A stretch of DNA of 64,000 nt from Pseudomonadales bacterium (lineage in GTDB: Bacteria > Pseudomonadota > Gammaproteobacteria > Pseudomonadales > Halieaceae), in the NCBI GenBank assembly GCA_024234735.1, contig JACKNV010000001.1, positions 186,001 through 250,000 of the forward strand, written 5' to 3'. A program made the translations under genes and the position numbers. Every line of letters begins with the position of its first letter. Position 1 is the stretch's first letter. Positions 26,323-34,446 of this stretch are shown one piece after another. The notes beneath the pieces are model-generated. The model saw only the letters and a list, made by a program, of their open reading frames with translations, ran no database searches and had not been told where the DNA came from.

Positions 26323-27486
26323 GTGGCAACAGAGCAGTCCTTCCCGGAAATTCGCCAGGCCGTGGCGCGGCTGTGCGCCGCCTATCCGGGTGAATACTGG
26401 CGCACCCTGGATCGGGAGCGCGCCTATCCCACCGCCTTCGTCCGGGCCCTGACCGAGGCCGGCTTTCTGGCGGTGCTGATTCCCGAGGAATATGGCGGCA
26501 GCGGCCTGCCCCTGGAGGCGGCCTGCGCGGTCCTGGAGACGATTCACGCCAGCGGCGGCAACGGCGGGGCCTGCCATGCCCAGATGTACACCATGGGCAC
26601 CCTGCTGCGCCATGGCAGCGACGCGCAGAAGCGCAGGTTCCTGCCCGCCATTGCCGACGGTTCCCTGCGCCTGCAGGCTTTCGGGGTGACCGAGCCGGGC
26701 AGTGGCACCGACACCTCGCGCATCGGCACCACCGCGGTGCGCGATGGCGACGACTACGTGGTCAATGGCCAGAAGGTGTTCATCTCGCGCAGCGAGCACT
26801 CCGACCTGATGGTGCTGCTGGTGCGCACCACGCCGCGAGACGCGGTAGCCGGTGCCCGCCCCACCGACGGCATGTCGGTGCTGCTGGTCGACCTGCGCGA
26901 GGCGCTCGGCAACGGTCTGACCATCAACCCCATCGACACCATGATGAATCATGCCACCACCGCGCTGTTTTTCGATGACCTGCGGGTGCCGGCGGCCAAC
27001 CTGATCGGCCGCGAGGGCGACGGTTTTCGCTGTATCCTGGACGGCATGAACGCGGAGCGCATCCTGATTGCCGCCGAGTGCATCGGCGACGCGCGCTGGT
27101 TCACCGCGAAATCGGCTGCCTACGCCCGCGAGCGCCGCGTGTTCGACCGCCCTATCGGCCAGAACCAGGGGGTGCAGTTTCCCATTGCCCGGGGGCATAT
27201 CCAGACCGAGGCCGCCGCGCTCATGGTGGAGCGGGCGGCGCAGCTTTACGACGCCGGCCAGAGCGCCGGGGCCGAGGCCAACATGGCCAAGCTGCTGGCG
27301 TCCGAGGCGGCCTGGGCGGCCGCGGACACCTGTATCCAAACGCACGGCGGCTACGGTTTCAGCGCCGAGTACGATGTCGAGCGCAAGTTTCGCGAAACCC
27401 GTCTCTATCAGGTGGCCCCGGTGTCTACCAACCTGATCCTGTCCTTTATCGCCACGCAGGAACTGGGCCTGCCCAAGTCGTTCTGA
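26323..27486 (+). CDS. Acyl-CoA dehydrogenase
   Basis: 387 residues from a GTG. Helical N-terminal domain (IPEEYGGSGLPLEAACAVLE), beta domain with VTEPGSGTDTSRI (FAD-contact motif), and C-terminal helical domain with ERILIAAECIGDARWF and QTHGGYGFSAEYDVER. It oxidises an acyl-CoA to the 2-enoyl-CoA using FAD and electron-transfer flavoprotein. It lies between the SDR and MaoC-type dehydratase genes with 25-bp and 10-bp gaps. Chain-length or branched specificity cannot be read directly. Confidence 0.88.
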   Translation: MATEQSFPEIRQAVARLCAAYPGEYWRTLDRERAYPTAFVRALTEAGFLAVLIPEEYGGSGLPLEAACAVLETIHASGGNGGACHAQMYTMGTLLRHGSDAQKRRFLPAIADGSLRLQAFGVTEPGSGTDTSRIGTTAVRDGDDYVVNGQKVFISRSEHSDLMVLLVRTTPRDAVAGARPTDGMSVLLVDLREALGNGLTINPIDTMMNHATTALFFDDLRVPAANLIGREGDGFRCILDGMNAERILIAAECIGDARWFTAKSAAYARERRVFDRPIGQNQGVQFPIARGHIQTEAAALMVERAAQLYDAGQSAGAEANMAKLLASEAAWAAADTCIQTHGGYGFSAEYDVERKFRETRLYQVAPVSTNLILSFIATQELGLPKSF

Positions 27487-27496
27487 GGGGTGCCGG

Positions 27497-28345
27497 TTGA
27501 GCAAGCTGGACACACAAGCGCTGCAGGCCTGGGTGGGGCGGCAGCAGAGCGTCACGGACGTCATCACCGCGGCGCCAGTGGGCGCGCTCTCGGCCTCCCT
27601 GGATTATCCCCGGCCCAGGGCCGGCGCGGGCGAGGCCCTCCCACCGCTGTGGCACTGGTTGTATTTCCTGCCGCTTGTGCCGGCCTCACAGCTGGACGTG
27701 GACGGCCATGCCCTGCGGGGAGACTTCCTGCCGCCAGTGCCCCTGCCGCGGCGCATGTGGGCGGGCAGCCAGGTGCGCTTCGCCGCCGGGCTGCGGGTGG
27801 GCGATGCGGTGCGCCGCGTATCGACCATCGAGTCGGTAGCGGGCAAGCGCGGGCGCAGCGGCGAGCTGGTATTCGTCACCGTGCTGCACCGGGTACTGCG
27901 GGACGGGGAACTGGCCGTGGAGGAGCGCCAGCGGCTGGTCTACCGCGATGCCGACGCAGGGTCCGGGGCTGCGCCCCTGCCGGCGCCGGCCCCCGCACAG
28001 TTCGAACGCACCATCATGCCGGACCCGGTGCTGTTGTTTCGCTACTCCGCGCTGACCTTCAACAGCCACCGCATCCATTACGATCGCGACTACGCCACCG
28101 CTGTCGAGGGCTACCCGGGCCTGGTGGTACAGGGGCCGCTCACCGCCACCCTGCTGCTGGACCTGCTGGCGCGGGAACTGCCGGCGGCGCGGCTGACGGG
28201 GTTCGAGTTTCGCGCCCTGCAGCCGGTGTTCGCCGGCGCCGCGCTGCGCTTGCAGGGGTGTCGGCAGGGCGCGTCGGTGGCGCTGTGGGCGCTCGACGCC
28301 CAGGGCGCGCTGGCAATGACGGCCAGCGCCACGTTGGCAGGCTGA
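27497..28345 (+). CDS. FAS1-like/MaoC-type dehydratase (mesaconyl/itaconyl-CoA hydratase-like)
   Basis: 282 residues from a TTG with GAGGGG upstream. Double hot-dog architecture: an N-terminal FAS1-like dehydratase half (WHWLYFLPLVPASQLDVDGH, PPVPLPRRMWAGSQVRF) and a C-terminal half with YSALTFNSHRIHYDRDYA, the catalytic region of 3-hydroxyacyl dehydratases with the conserved Asn-x-x-x-Ile-His. This layout is that of mesaconyl-C4-CoA hydratase/HTD2-like proteins. With the two genes upstream it could carry out dehydrogenation, hydration and oxidation of a short or branched acyl-CoA. Confidence 0.75.
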   Translation: MSKLDTQALQAWVGRQQSVTDVITAAPVGALSASLDYPRPRAGAGEALPPLWHWLYFLPLVPASQLDVDGHALRGDFLPPVPLPRRMWAGSQVRFAAGLRVGDAVRRVSTIESVAGKRGRSGELVFVTVLHRVLRDGELAVEERQRLVYRDADAGSGAAPLPAPAPAQFERTIMPDPVLLFRYSALTFNSHRIHYDRDYATAVEGYPGLVVQGPLTATLLLDLLARELPAARLTGFEFRALQPVFAGAALRLQGCRQGASVALWALDAQGALAMTASATLAG

Positions 28346-28412
28346 GCGGGCCCGGCCAGTGGCGGGGGTGGTCGGTTGCAGCCGACCCTATAGTGGGTTT
28401 TGGGGCGGGCAG

Positions 28413-29000
28413 TTATTTCTCGGCGAGCTGGTCTTCTTTCAGGTGGGGGGCCACCAGCAGCGCCGTGAGAACGGTCAGCAGCAGGGTGAAGCCGATCGCG
28501 GAGTACAGCTTGTAGCTCACCCAGGTCTCCTCGCTGAAGCCGTAGGCCACGACCAGGTTGAGCGCCCCGACGATGGCGAAATTGGCCACCCACAGCAGGT
28601 TGAGCCGGGTCCACACTGGCTTGGGCAGGTGAATCTGGCTGCCCAGGGTGCGCTCCATCAGGTTTTTGTCACCGATAAACTGGGAGGCGCCGAAAACCAG
28701 CGCCAGTACCCAGTTGAAGATGGTGGGCTTCCACTGGATGAACATCTGGTTGCGAAACACCAGGGTGGCGCCCCCGAAGATCAGAACCGCCAGCAGCAGC
28801 CACAGCAGGCGCTTCTCGAGGGTGCGGGTGAGGGCGTAGCTGACGGCCACCTGCACCACGGTGGCCGCCATGAGCACGCCGGTGGCCGTGAAAATGCCGT
28901 CCACCGTGTACTGCCAGCCGCCAATCGACAGGGTTTCACCGTTCATCTGGTAAACGATGAAAAACAGGACGATGGGCAGGAACTCGGCTAATTGCTTCAT
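28413..29000 (-). CDS. yciB: Inner membrane septation protein YciB/IspZ
   Basis: 195 residues, nearly all hydrophobic, with five or six predicted membrane helices. MKQLAEFLPIVLFFIVYQMN, ATLVFRNQMFIQWKPTIFNW and LNLLWVANFAIVGALNLVVA are characteristic of the YciB/IspZ family, linked to cell-envelope integrity and septation in enterobacteria. It is divergent from the PHP phosphatase gene, a conserved gammaproteobacterial neighbourhood. Confidence 0.92.
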   Translation of the reverse strand: MKQLAEFLPIVLFFIVYQMNGETLSIGGWQYTVDGIFTATGVLMAATVVQVAVSYALTRTLEKRLLWLLLAVLIFGGATLVFRNQMFIQWKPTIFNWVLALVFGASQFIGDKNLMERTLGSQIHLPKPVWTRLNLLWVANFAIVGALNLVVAYGFSEETWVSYKLYSAIGFTLLLTVLTALLVAPHLKEDQLAEK

Positions 29001-29090
29001 GGATCAGGCTGTGCTCCGGCTGTTAACATAGGCTCTTTGTCAGGACAGGTACCGGCGCTCAACGGCGACCGGGGCTCAAGTGTAAAGATT

Positions 29091-29960
29091 GTGCTGCTAG
29101 ACTTCCACACCCACACCACCGCCTCGGATGGGGCGCTCAGCCCGGCGCAACTGCTGGCGCGGGCCCGCGAGCGCCAGATCGCCCTGCTGGCGATCACCGA
29201 TCACGATACCGTGGCGGGCTATCGCAGCCTGCTCGCCCCCGGGGAGCGGCGGCCCGGCGACCCGCAACTGGTGGCCGGTACGGAACTGTCCTGCCGCTGG
29301 TCGGGCACCACCGTGCATGTTGTCGGCCTGGGCATGGATTGCGAGCACCCGGCGATGCGCGAGGCCATGGACACCCTGGCCACGGCCAGGGATGAGCGCG
29401 GCCGCAAAATTGCCCAGCGGCTCGAGGCCCTGGGCTTTACCGGCGCCCTGGCCGGTGCCCAGGCGCGGGCCGGTGACAGCCAACTCGGGCGGCCCGACTT
29501 TGCCGCCTGGATGGTGGCCCAGGGCCATGTGGGCGATCACAACGAGGCGTTCGATCGCTATCTGGGCCAGGGCAAGACCGGTGATGTCAAGGCGTTCTGG
29601 CCGGAGCTGGCCACCGTCACCGGCTGGATCGTTGCCGCCGGGGGGGTGGCGGTCATCGCCCACCCGCTGCAGTACAAGTTTACCCGCATGAAGTTGCGGC
29701 GCCTGGTAACCGATTTCGTCGCCGCTGGCGGCCGCGCCCTGGAGGTCCTCAGCGGCCGCCAGGCCCCCGACCAGGTGGCCCAGCTGGCGCGCCTGGCGGC
29801 GGAGTTCGACCTGGAGGTCTCGGTGGGCTCGGATTTCCACCGGGACGGCCCCTACAGTGTCCCGCCGGGCGTGGCTGTGCCGCGCCTTGCGGGCCTGCGC
29901 GGGGTGTGGGAGCGCTGGTCCGGGGGCGCTGTTCCGTTCACCGAGGGGGGCGCGAGATGA
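29091..29960 (+). CDS. rnm: PHP-domain phosphatase (RNase AM / TrpH-like, YciV)
   Basis: 289 residues from the GTG at 29091, chosen because the product then starts MLLDFHTHTTASDG, matching the family N-terminus; an upstream ATG at 28992 overlaps the yciB start and encodes no conserved residues. Metal ligands appear in DFHTHTTASDG, ITDHDT, GTELSC, AHPLQ and SVGSDFHRDG. Enterobacterial homologues hydrolyse 3',5'-nucleoside bisphosphates and trim RNA 5' ends. The ribosome site is weak. It overlaps yciO by four bases. Confidence 0.85.
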   Translation: MLLDFHTHTTASDGALSPAQLLARARERQIALLAITDHDTVAGYRSLLAPGERRPGDPQLVAGTELSCRWSGTTVHVVGLGMDCEHPAMREAMDTLATARDERGRKIAQRLEALGFTGALAGAQARAGDSQLGRPDFAAWMVAQGHVGDHNEAFDRYLGQGKTGDVKAFWPELATVTGWIVAAGGVAVIAHPLQYKFTRMKLRRLVTDFVAAGGRALEVLSGRQAPDQVAQLARLAAEFDLEVSVGSDFHRDGPYSVPPGVAVPRLAGLRGVWERWSGGAVPFTEGGAR

Positions 29961-30580
29961 GCCAGTTCTACCAGATACACCCCGAAAACCCCCAGGCGCG
30001 GCTGATTCGGCACGCCGCCGATATCGTCCGCCAGGGCGGGGTGGTGGTCTACCCCACCGACTCCGCCTACGCCCTGGGCTGCCATATCGGCGACAAGAGC
30101 GCCCTGGACCGGATTCGCCGCATTCGCAAACTGGACGCTCGCCACAACTTTACCCTGGTGTGTCGCGATCTCTCTGAGATTGCCGCCTACGCGCGGGTGG
30201 ACAATACGGTCTACCGCCTGTTGCGCCACTGCACGCCGGGCCCGTATACCTTCATCCTGCGCGCCACCTCCGAGGTGCCGCGCCGGCTGATGCATCCCAA
30301 GCGCAAGACGGTGGGCCTGCGGGTGCCGGACAACCGCATTGCCGCCGAGCTGCTGGCCGATCTGGGCGAGCCGCTGATGAGCGTCACCCTGATCATGCCG
30401 GGCGAGGAGTACCCCATGATCGACCCCTACGACATCCGCGACACGCTGCAGCACGAGGTGGACCTGGTGATCGATGGCGGCTTCTGTGGCATGGAGCCGA
30501 CCACGGTGGTGGACCTGGCGGATGAAGTGCCCATGGTTTTGCGGGTCGGCAAGGGCGATGTGGCGCCTTTTGCCGAGTAA
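29957..30580 (+). CDS. yciO: YciO, Sua5/YrdC-family protein
   Basis: 207 residues from the ATG overlapping the previous stop (ATGA). The Sua5/YrdC fold is indicated by GGVVVYPTDSAYALGCHIGD, KLDARHNFTLVCRDL and the RKTVGLRVPDN segment. YciO is a paralogue of the threonylcarbamoyl-AMP synthase TsaC/Sua5 used for the t6A tRNA modification; its own role is uncertain. The position between the PHP phosphatase and scpA is typical of Pseudomonas-type genomes. Confidence 0.88.
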   Translation: MSQFYQIHPENPQARLIRHAADIVRQGGVVVYPTDSAYALGCHIGDKSALDRIRRIRKLDARHNFTLVCRDLSEIAAYARVDNTVYRLLRHCTPGPYTFILRATSEVPRRLMHPKRKTVGLRVPDNRIAAELLADLGEPLMSVTLIMPGEEYPMIDPYDIRDTLQHEVDLVIDGGFCGMEPTTVVDLADEVPMVLRVGKGDVAPFAE

Positions 30581-30585
30581 AGGGG

Positions 30586-30591
30586 TATACT
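30586..30591 (+). promoter_or_regulatory. Candidate -10 (TATACT) upstream of scpA
   Basis: TATACT lies just after the yciO stop codon and 58 bp before the scpA start. No good -35 is seen at 16-18 bp. It may give scpA-scpB-rluB a promoter of their own. Confidence 0.3.
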
Positions 30592-30648
30592 GGCCCCAGG
30601 TTTGCAGGCCACATCACCGGCCAGGACTCGCTAACAACAGGTAGGCCC

Positions 30649-31548
30649 TTGTCAGTCAACGACCCCACAGCCGAAAGCCCGGCCCCACAACCCGCTGCGG
30701 ACGCCCCGGCCCCGGGCGAACCGCCCGCTTCGCAGGCGCTTTCCGGCACGGCCCTGGTGCGCCCCCAGCAGGGCGAGATGCCGTTTGCCGTCGTGATGGG
30801 CAAGGCGGTCACGGAACTGCCCAAGGACCTGTATATACCCCCGCAGGCGCTGGAGGTGTTCCTGGAGGCCTTCGAGGGGCCCCTGGATTTGCTGCTGTAC
30901 CTGATCAAGCGGCAGAACCTCGATATCCTCGATATCGACGTGTCCGAGATCACCGAGCAGTACATGCGCTATGTCGAGCTCATGGACGCCATGCAGTTCG
31001 AACTGGCGGCGGAATACCTGCTGATGGCGGCGATGCTGGCGGAGATCAAGTCGCGCATGCTGTTGCCGCGCTCCAGCGAAGCCGGTGAGGACGAAGAGGA
31101 TCCCCGCGCCCAGCTGATCCGCCGCCTGCAGGAATACGAGCGCTTCAAGAAAGCCGCCGAGGACATCGAGGAAATGCCCCGGCTGGAGCGCGACACCTGG
31201 ACGGGCAGCGCCCATCCCCCGGACCTGAACCGCAGCCGGCCGGACCCGGATGTCGACATGCGTGAACTGCTGCTGGCCCTGGGGGAGGTGTTGCGACGCG
31301 CGGACATGTTCGAAAGCCACCACATCCAGCGCGAGGCGCTGTCCACCCGGGAGCGTATGTCGCAGGTGCTGGAGCAGTTGGCGGGGCAACAGTTCGTACC
31401 CTTCGTGGCGCTGTTCAGCGCGCGCGAGGGGCGCCTCGGCGTGGTGGTCACCTTCCTGGCGGTGATGGAACTGATCAAGGAATCGCTGGTGGAAATCGTA
31501 CAGACCGAGAGTTTTGGTCCCATCCATGTCAAGGCAAAGTCGGAGTAG
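30649..31548 (+). CDS. scpA: Segregation and condensation protein A
   Basis: 299 residues from TTG. ScpA is the kleisin that links the two SMC heads of the chromosome condensin, with ScpB. Family marks: EVFLEAFEGPLDLLLYLIKR, ILDIDVSEITEQYMRYVELM, AAEYLLMAAMLAEIKSRMLL and a C-terminal winged-helix region. The first 60 or so residues are Ala/Pro-rich and not conserved. A start further downstream (ATG for MPFAVVMGK) is possible. Followed by scpB after nine bases. Confidence 0.93.
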   Translation: MSVNDPTAESPAPQPAADAPAPGEPPASQALSGTALVRPQQGEMPFAVVMGKAVTELPKDLYIPPQALEVFLEAFEGPLDLLLYLIKRQNLDILDIDVSEITEQYMRYVELMDAMQFELAAEYLLMAAMLAEIKSRMLLPRSSEAGEDEEDPRAQLIRRLQEYERFKKAAEDIEEMPRLERDTWTGSAHPPDLNRSRPDPDVDMRELLLALGEVLRRADMFESHHIQREALSTRERMSQVLEQLAGQQFVPFVALFSAREGRLGVVVTFLAVMELIKESLVEIVQTESFGPIHVKAKSE

Positions 31549-31557
31549 GGTGTACTG

Positions 31558-32292
31558 ATGTCGGAAATCGGGCTGGTGCAGATCATCGAGGGCGCCCTGC
31601 TGGCGGCGGGCAAGCCGCTCACCGTGGCGCAGTTGGCGGACCTGTTCGAGGAACACGAGCGCCCTGAGAACAACGCCATCCGCGAGGCTCTGCAGGACAT
31701 TGCCGCGCGTTGCGAGGGGCGCGGTTTCGAGTTGCAGGAAGTCGCCAGCGGGTTCCGCTTCCAGGTGCGCCAGTCCCTCAGCCCCTGGGTGGCCCGGCTG
31801 TGGCACGAGCGGCCGCAGAAATATTCCCGCGCCCTGCTGGAGACCCTCGCCCTGATCGCCTACCGGCAGCCCATCACCCGGGGCGAGATCGAGGAGATAC
31901 GCGGGGTGGCGGTGAGTTCCAACATCATCAAGACCCTGCACGAGCGCGAGTGGGTGCGGGTGGTGGGCCATCGCGACGTGCCCGGTCGCCCGGCCATGTA
32001 CGCCACCACCCGGCAGTTCCTGGATTACTTCAACCTGAAAACGCTGGATCAGCTGCCGGCGCTGGCGGAATTGCGCGACCTGGAGACCCTCAATGCCGAG
32101 CTGGGGTTCGCCGATTCCCCGGTCGCCCAGGCCGAGCCCGCGGTGGCGCCAGGGTTGACCCTGGTGGGGGGTACCGCCCACCAGCAGCATGCACCCGGGG
32201 CCGGGACCGAAGCGGACAGCGGGGCCGAAACGGACGCCGCGACCGCCGCATCTTCCCAGGCGGATGCCGCCGCACCCGAATCCCACAGTTGA
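31558..32292 (+). CDS. scpB: Segregation and condensation protein B
   Basis: 244 residues. ScpB dimers bind ScpA in the SMC complex. The two winged-helix domains are visible (ALLAAGKPLTVAQLADLFEE; LLETLALIAYRQPITRGEIE with IRGVAVSSNIIKTLHEREWV). The last about 60 residues are an Ala-rich, low-complexity tail beyond the conserved part (AEADSGAETDAATAASSQAD region), probably disordered. Confidence 0.93.
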   Translation: MSEIGLVQIIEGALLAAGKPLTVAQLADLFEEHERPENNAIREALQDIAARCEGRGFELQEVASGFRFQVRQSLSPWVARLWHERPQKYSRALLETLALIAYRQPITRGEIEEIRGVAVSSNIIKTLHEREWVRVVGHRDVPGRPAMYATTRQFLDYFNLKTLDQLPALAELRDLETLNAELGFADSPVAQAEPAVAPGLTLVGGTAHQQHAPGAGTEADSGAETDAATAASSQADAAAPESHS

Positions 32293-32301
32293 CGTCGTTC
32301 C

Positions 32302-33213
32302 ATGAGTAAGCGCGCCGTACCGGGCGCGGGCAAGGCCGGGGCCGATACCCCGCCCGCCGCCCGGCCCGGGGAAAAGCTGCAGAAAGTACTGGCCCGTGCC
32401 GGGCTGGGGTCCCGCCGCGAAATGGAGCGCTGGATAGAGGCCGGGCGGATCGCCATCAATGGCAGGGCGGCCAGCCTGGGTGACCGCGTGGAGGCCCGCG
32501 ACCGGATTGCCGTGGACGGCCGTCCGCTGGAGCCTGCGCCGGCGGCCAAAACCCGCTGTATTCTCTACCACAAACCCACCGGCGAGGTCTGCTCGCGCAA
32601 GGACCCGGAGGGCCGGCGCACGGTGTTCGAGCGCCTGCCCAGGCTCAAGTCCGGCCGCTGGATTTCCATTGGCAGGCTCGACTACAACACCTCCGGGCTG
32701 CTGCTGTTCACCACCGACGGTGAACTGGCCAACGCGCTGATGCACCCCTCTGCCAACATCGAGCGCGAGTACATGGTGCGGGTGATGGGCAAGGTCGAGA
32801 TGGAGATGCTGCACCGCATGGTCGAGGGCGTCATGCTGGAGGACGGCATGGCCCGCTTCACCGACATCACGGATGCCGGGGGCGAGGGCATCAATCACTG
32901 GTTCTACGTGGTCATCATGGAGGGGCGCAACCGCGAGGTGCGGCGCCTGTGGGAGTCCCAGGGCCTGACCGTGTCGCGTCTCAAGCGGGTGCGCTACGGT
33001 GAGGTGTTCATTCCCTCGAAGGTCAGACAGGGCCAGTGGGTGGAGCTGAGCAACCCGGAAATCAAGAGCCTGTACCGTATGGCCGGGCTGCCACAGAAAG
33101 AAATACAGCACGGTACCCAGAAAGAGCGCGAACTGATGGAGCGCCAGTTCAACAAGCACCAGGGGCCGGCTGCCGCCCGCAAGCGCGCCCCCGGCAAGCG
33201 CAAGGTGCCCTAG
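32302..33213 (+). CDS. rluB: 23S rRNA pseudouridine(2605) synthase RluB
   Basis: 303 residues. An S4 RNA-binding domain (about 25-65, KLQKVLARAGLGSRREMERW) precedes the pseudouridine synthase domain with catalytic Asp127 in IGRLDYNTSGL, and GRNREVRRLW. RluB modifies U2605 of 23S rRNA. The C-terminal tail is Lys/Arg-rich, as in other RluB proteins. The gene follows scpB by nine bases, standard gammaproteobacterial order. Confidence 0.93.
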   Translation: MSKRAVPGAGKAGADTPPAARPGEKLQKVLARAGLGSRREMERWIEAGRIAINGRAASLGDRVEARDRIAVDGRPLEPAPAAKTRCILYHKPTGEVCSRKDPEGRRTVFERLPRLKSGRWISIGRLDYNTSGLLLFTTDGELANALMHPSANIEREYMVRVMGKVEMEMLHRMVEGVMLEDGMARFTDITDAGGEGINHWFYVVIMEGRNREVRRLWESQGLTVSRLKRVRYGEVFIPSKVRQGQWVELSNPEIKSLYRMAGLPQKEIQHGTQKERELMERQFNKHQGPAAARKRAPGKRKVP

Positions 33214-33288
33214 GGGGCCCCGCGGGGCGGTGCCCGCAATTTAAGCGGGAAGCGTCAACTAAAGCGGGCCGGCGCCCGGTCGTTCCCG

Positions 33289-33294
33289 TATAAT
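33289..33294 (+). promoter_or_regulatory. Candidate -10 (TATAAT) for the RND efflux operon
   Basis: TATAAT preceded by TTCCCG lies 25 bp before the adaptor gene start. No clear -35 exists at 17 bp. The same TCCGTATAAT-like context is found upstream of gyrA. Confidence 0.35.
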
Positions 33295-33318
33295 GCGCGC
33301 TGCAATGATATTCCCGTC

Positions 33319-34446
33319 ATGGAATCGAGCATGTCCAGAAATCTCATTTCCGCCCTGATCGTGGCGTTGCTGCTGGCGGTTTGGCTGGGTTCCGGCTTGT
33401 TGTCGGGGGACTCGGCCAGCGTCGAGCACCCGCCCCTGGCAGCGCAGCAGCCGGCGCCGCCTGTCGGCGCCCCCGGGGGTGACATCACCCGGGTGCGCGC
33501 CGAGGTCGTCCAGGCACAGGAGCGCACCCCTTTCCTGGTGCTGCGCGGCAGGACCGAGAGCAAGCGCATGGTCGAGGTGCGCGCCGAGGTCGCCGGCAAG
33601 GTCGTCTCCCGCCCGGTGGAGCGGGGCGAGCGCGTGCAGCGCGGCGACCTGCTGTGCGAGCTGGCGGTGGATGATCGCGAGGTGTCGGTCGCCGAGGCGC
33701 AGGCGGCGCTGGAGGAGGCGCGGATAGAGTACGACGGTGCCCTCAAGCTGCGCCAGCAGGGCCTGCAATCGGAAACGGCCATCGCCGGTGCCGGTGCCCG
33801 GCTGGAGGCGGCTCGCGCCCACCTGCGGCGCCAGGAGCTCAACCTGGAGCGCATCCGGATTGTCGCCCCCTTCGGGGGTGTGATCGAGGACCTGCACATG
33901 AATACCGGTGACTACGCCATGTCCGGTGAGCCCTGTATCACCCTGCTGGATCTGGACCCCATGCTGGTGCGGGCCGACGTCACCGAGGCGGAGGTAGAGA
34001 TGCTGCGCCTGGGCACACAGGTGAGCGGCCGGACCAGCACCGGTCGCGCGTTGCAGGGGGAGGTGAGCTTCGTCGGCAAACAGAGCGACCCGGTCACCCG
34101 CACCTATCCGGTCGAGGTGACGGTGGCGAACCCCGACTACAGCCTGCGCTCCGGGCTGACCGTGAACATGCGCATCGGCCTGGACACGGTGCAGGCGCAC
34201 CGCATCTCCCCGGCCCTGTTCACCCTGGACGATGAGGGCGCAATCGGCGTGCGCATCCTCGACGAGGCCAACCGGGTGAATTTCCTCCCGGTGGAAGTGA
34301 TCGAGGACGGCCCCGACGGGGTGTGGGTGACTGGCCTGCCGGCCATTACCCGCCTGATAACCGTTGGGCAGGAGTTTGTGGTGGCAGGGGACATCGTGGA
34401 GCCGGTTTTCGGTGATGGCGCCACTGCGCAACTGGACCTGCCGTGA
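33319..34446 (+). CDS. RND efflux membrane-fusion (adaptor) protein
   Basis: 375 residues. A signal-anchor helix (LISALIVALLLAVWLGSGLL) is followed by lipoyl/biotinyl-like halves (VEVRAEVAGKVVSRPVERGE and RIVAPFGGVIEDLHMNTGDY), a short helical hairpin of about 60 residues and beta-barrel domains. It links the inner-membrane RND pump to an outer-membrane channel. No outer-membrane factor gene is adjacent. The start may be the ATG at 33319 or at 33331; neither has a strong ribosome site. Its stop overlaps the pump start by four bases. Confidence 0.9.
   Translation: MESSMSRNLISALIVALLLAVWLGSGLLSGDSASVEHPPLAAQQPAPPVGAPGGDITRVRAEVVQAQERTPFLVLRGRTESKRMVEVRAEVAGKVVSRPVERGERVQRGDLLCELAVDDREVSVAEAQAALEEARIEYDGALKLRQQGLQSETAIAGAGARLEAARAHLRRQELNLERIRIVAPFGGVIEDLHMNTGDYAMSGEPCITLLDLDPMLVRADVTEAEVEMLRLGTQVSGRTSTGRALQGEVSFVGKQSDPVTRTYPVEVTVANPDYSLRSGLTVNMRIGLDTVQAHRISPALFTLDDEGAIGVRILDEANRVNFLPVEVIEDGPDGVWVTGLPAITRLITVGQEFVVAGDIVEPVFGDGATAQLDLP

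Noticed and set aside
30652..33159. Very long open frame (about 835 codons) on the minus strand
   Set aside because: It is antisense to scpA, scpB and rluB, which have clear family motifs, and its translation is His/Gly/Gln-rich like other shadow frames in GC-rich DNA.
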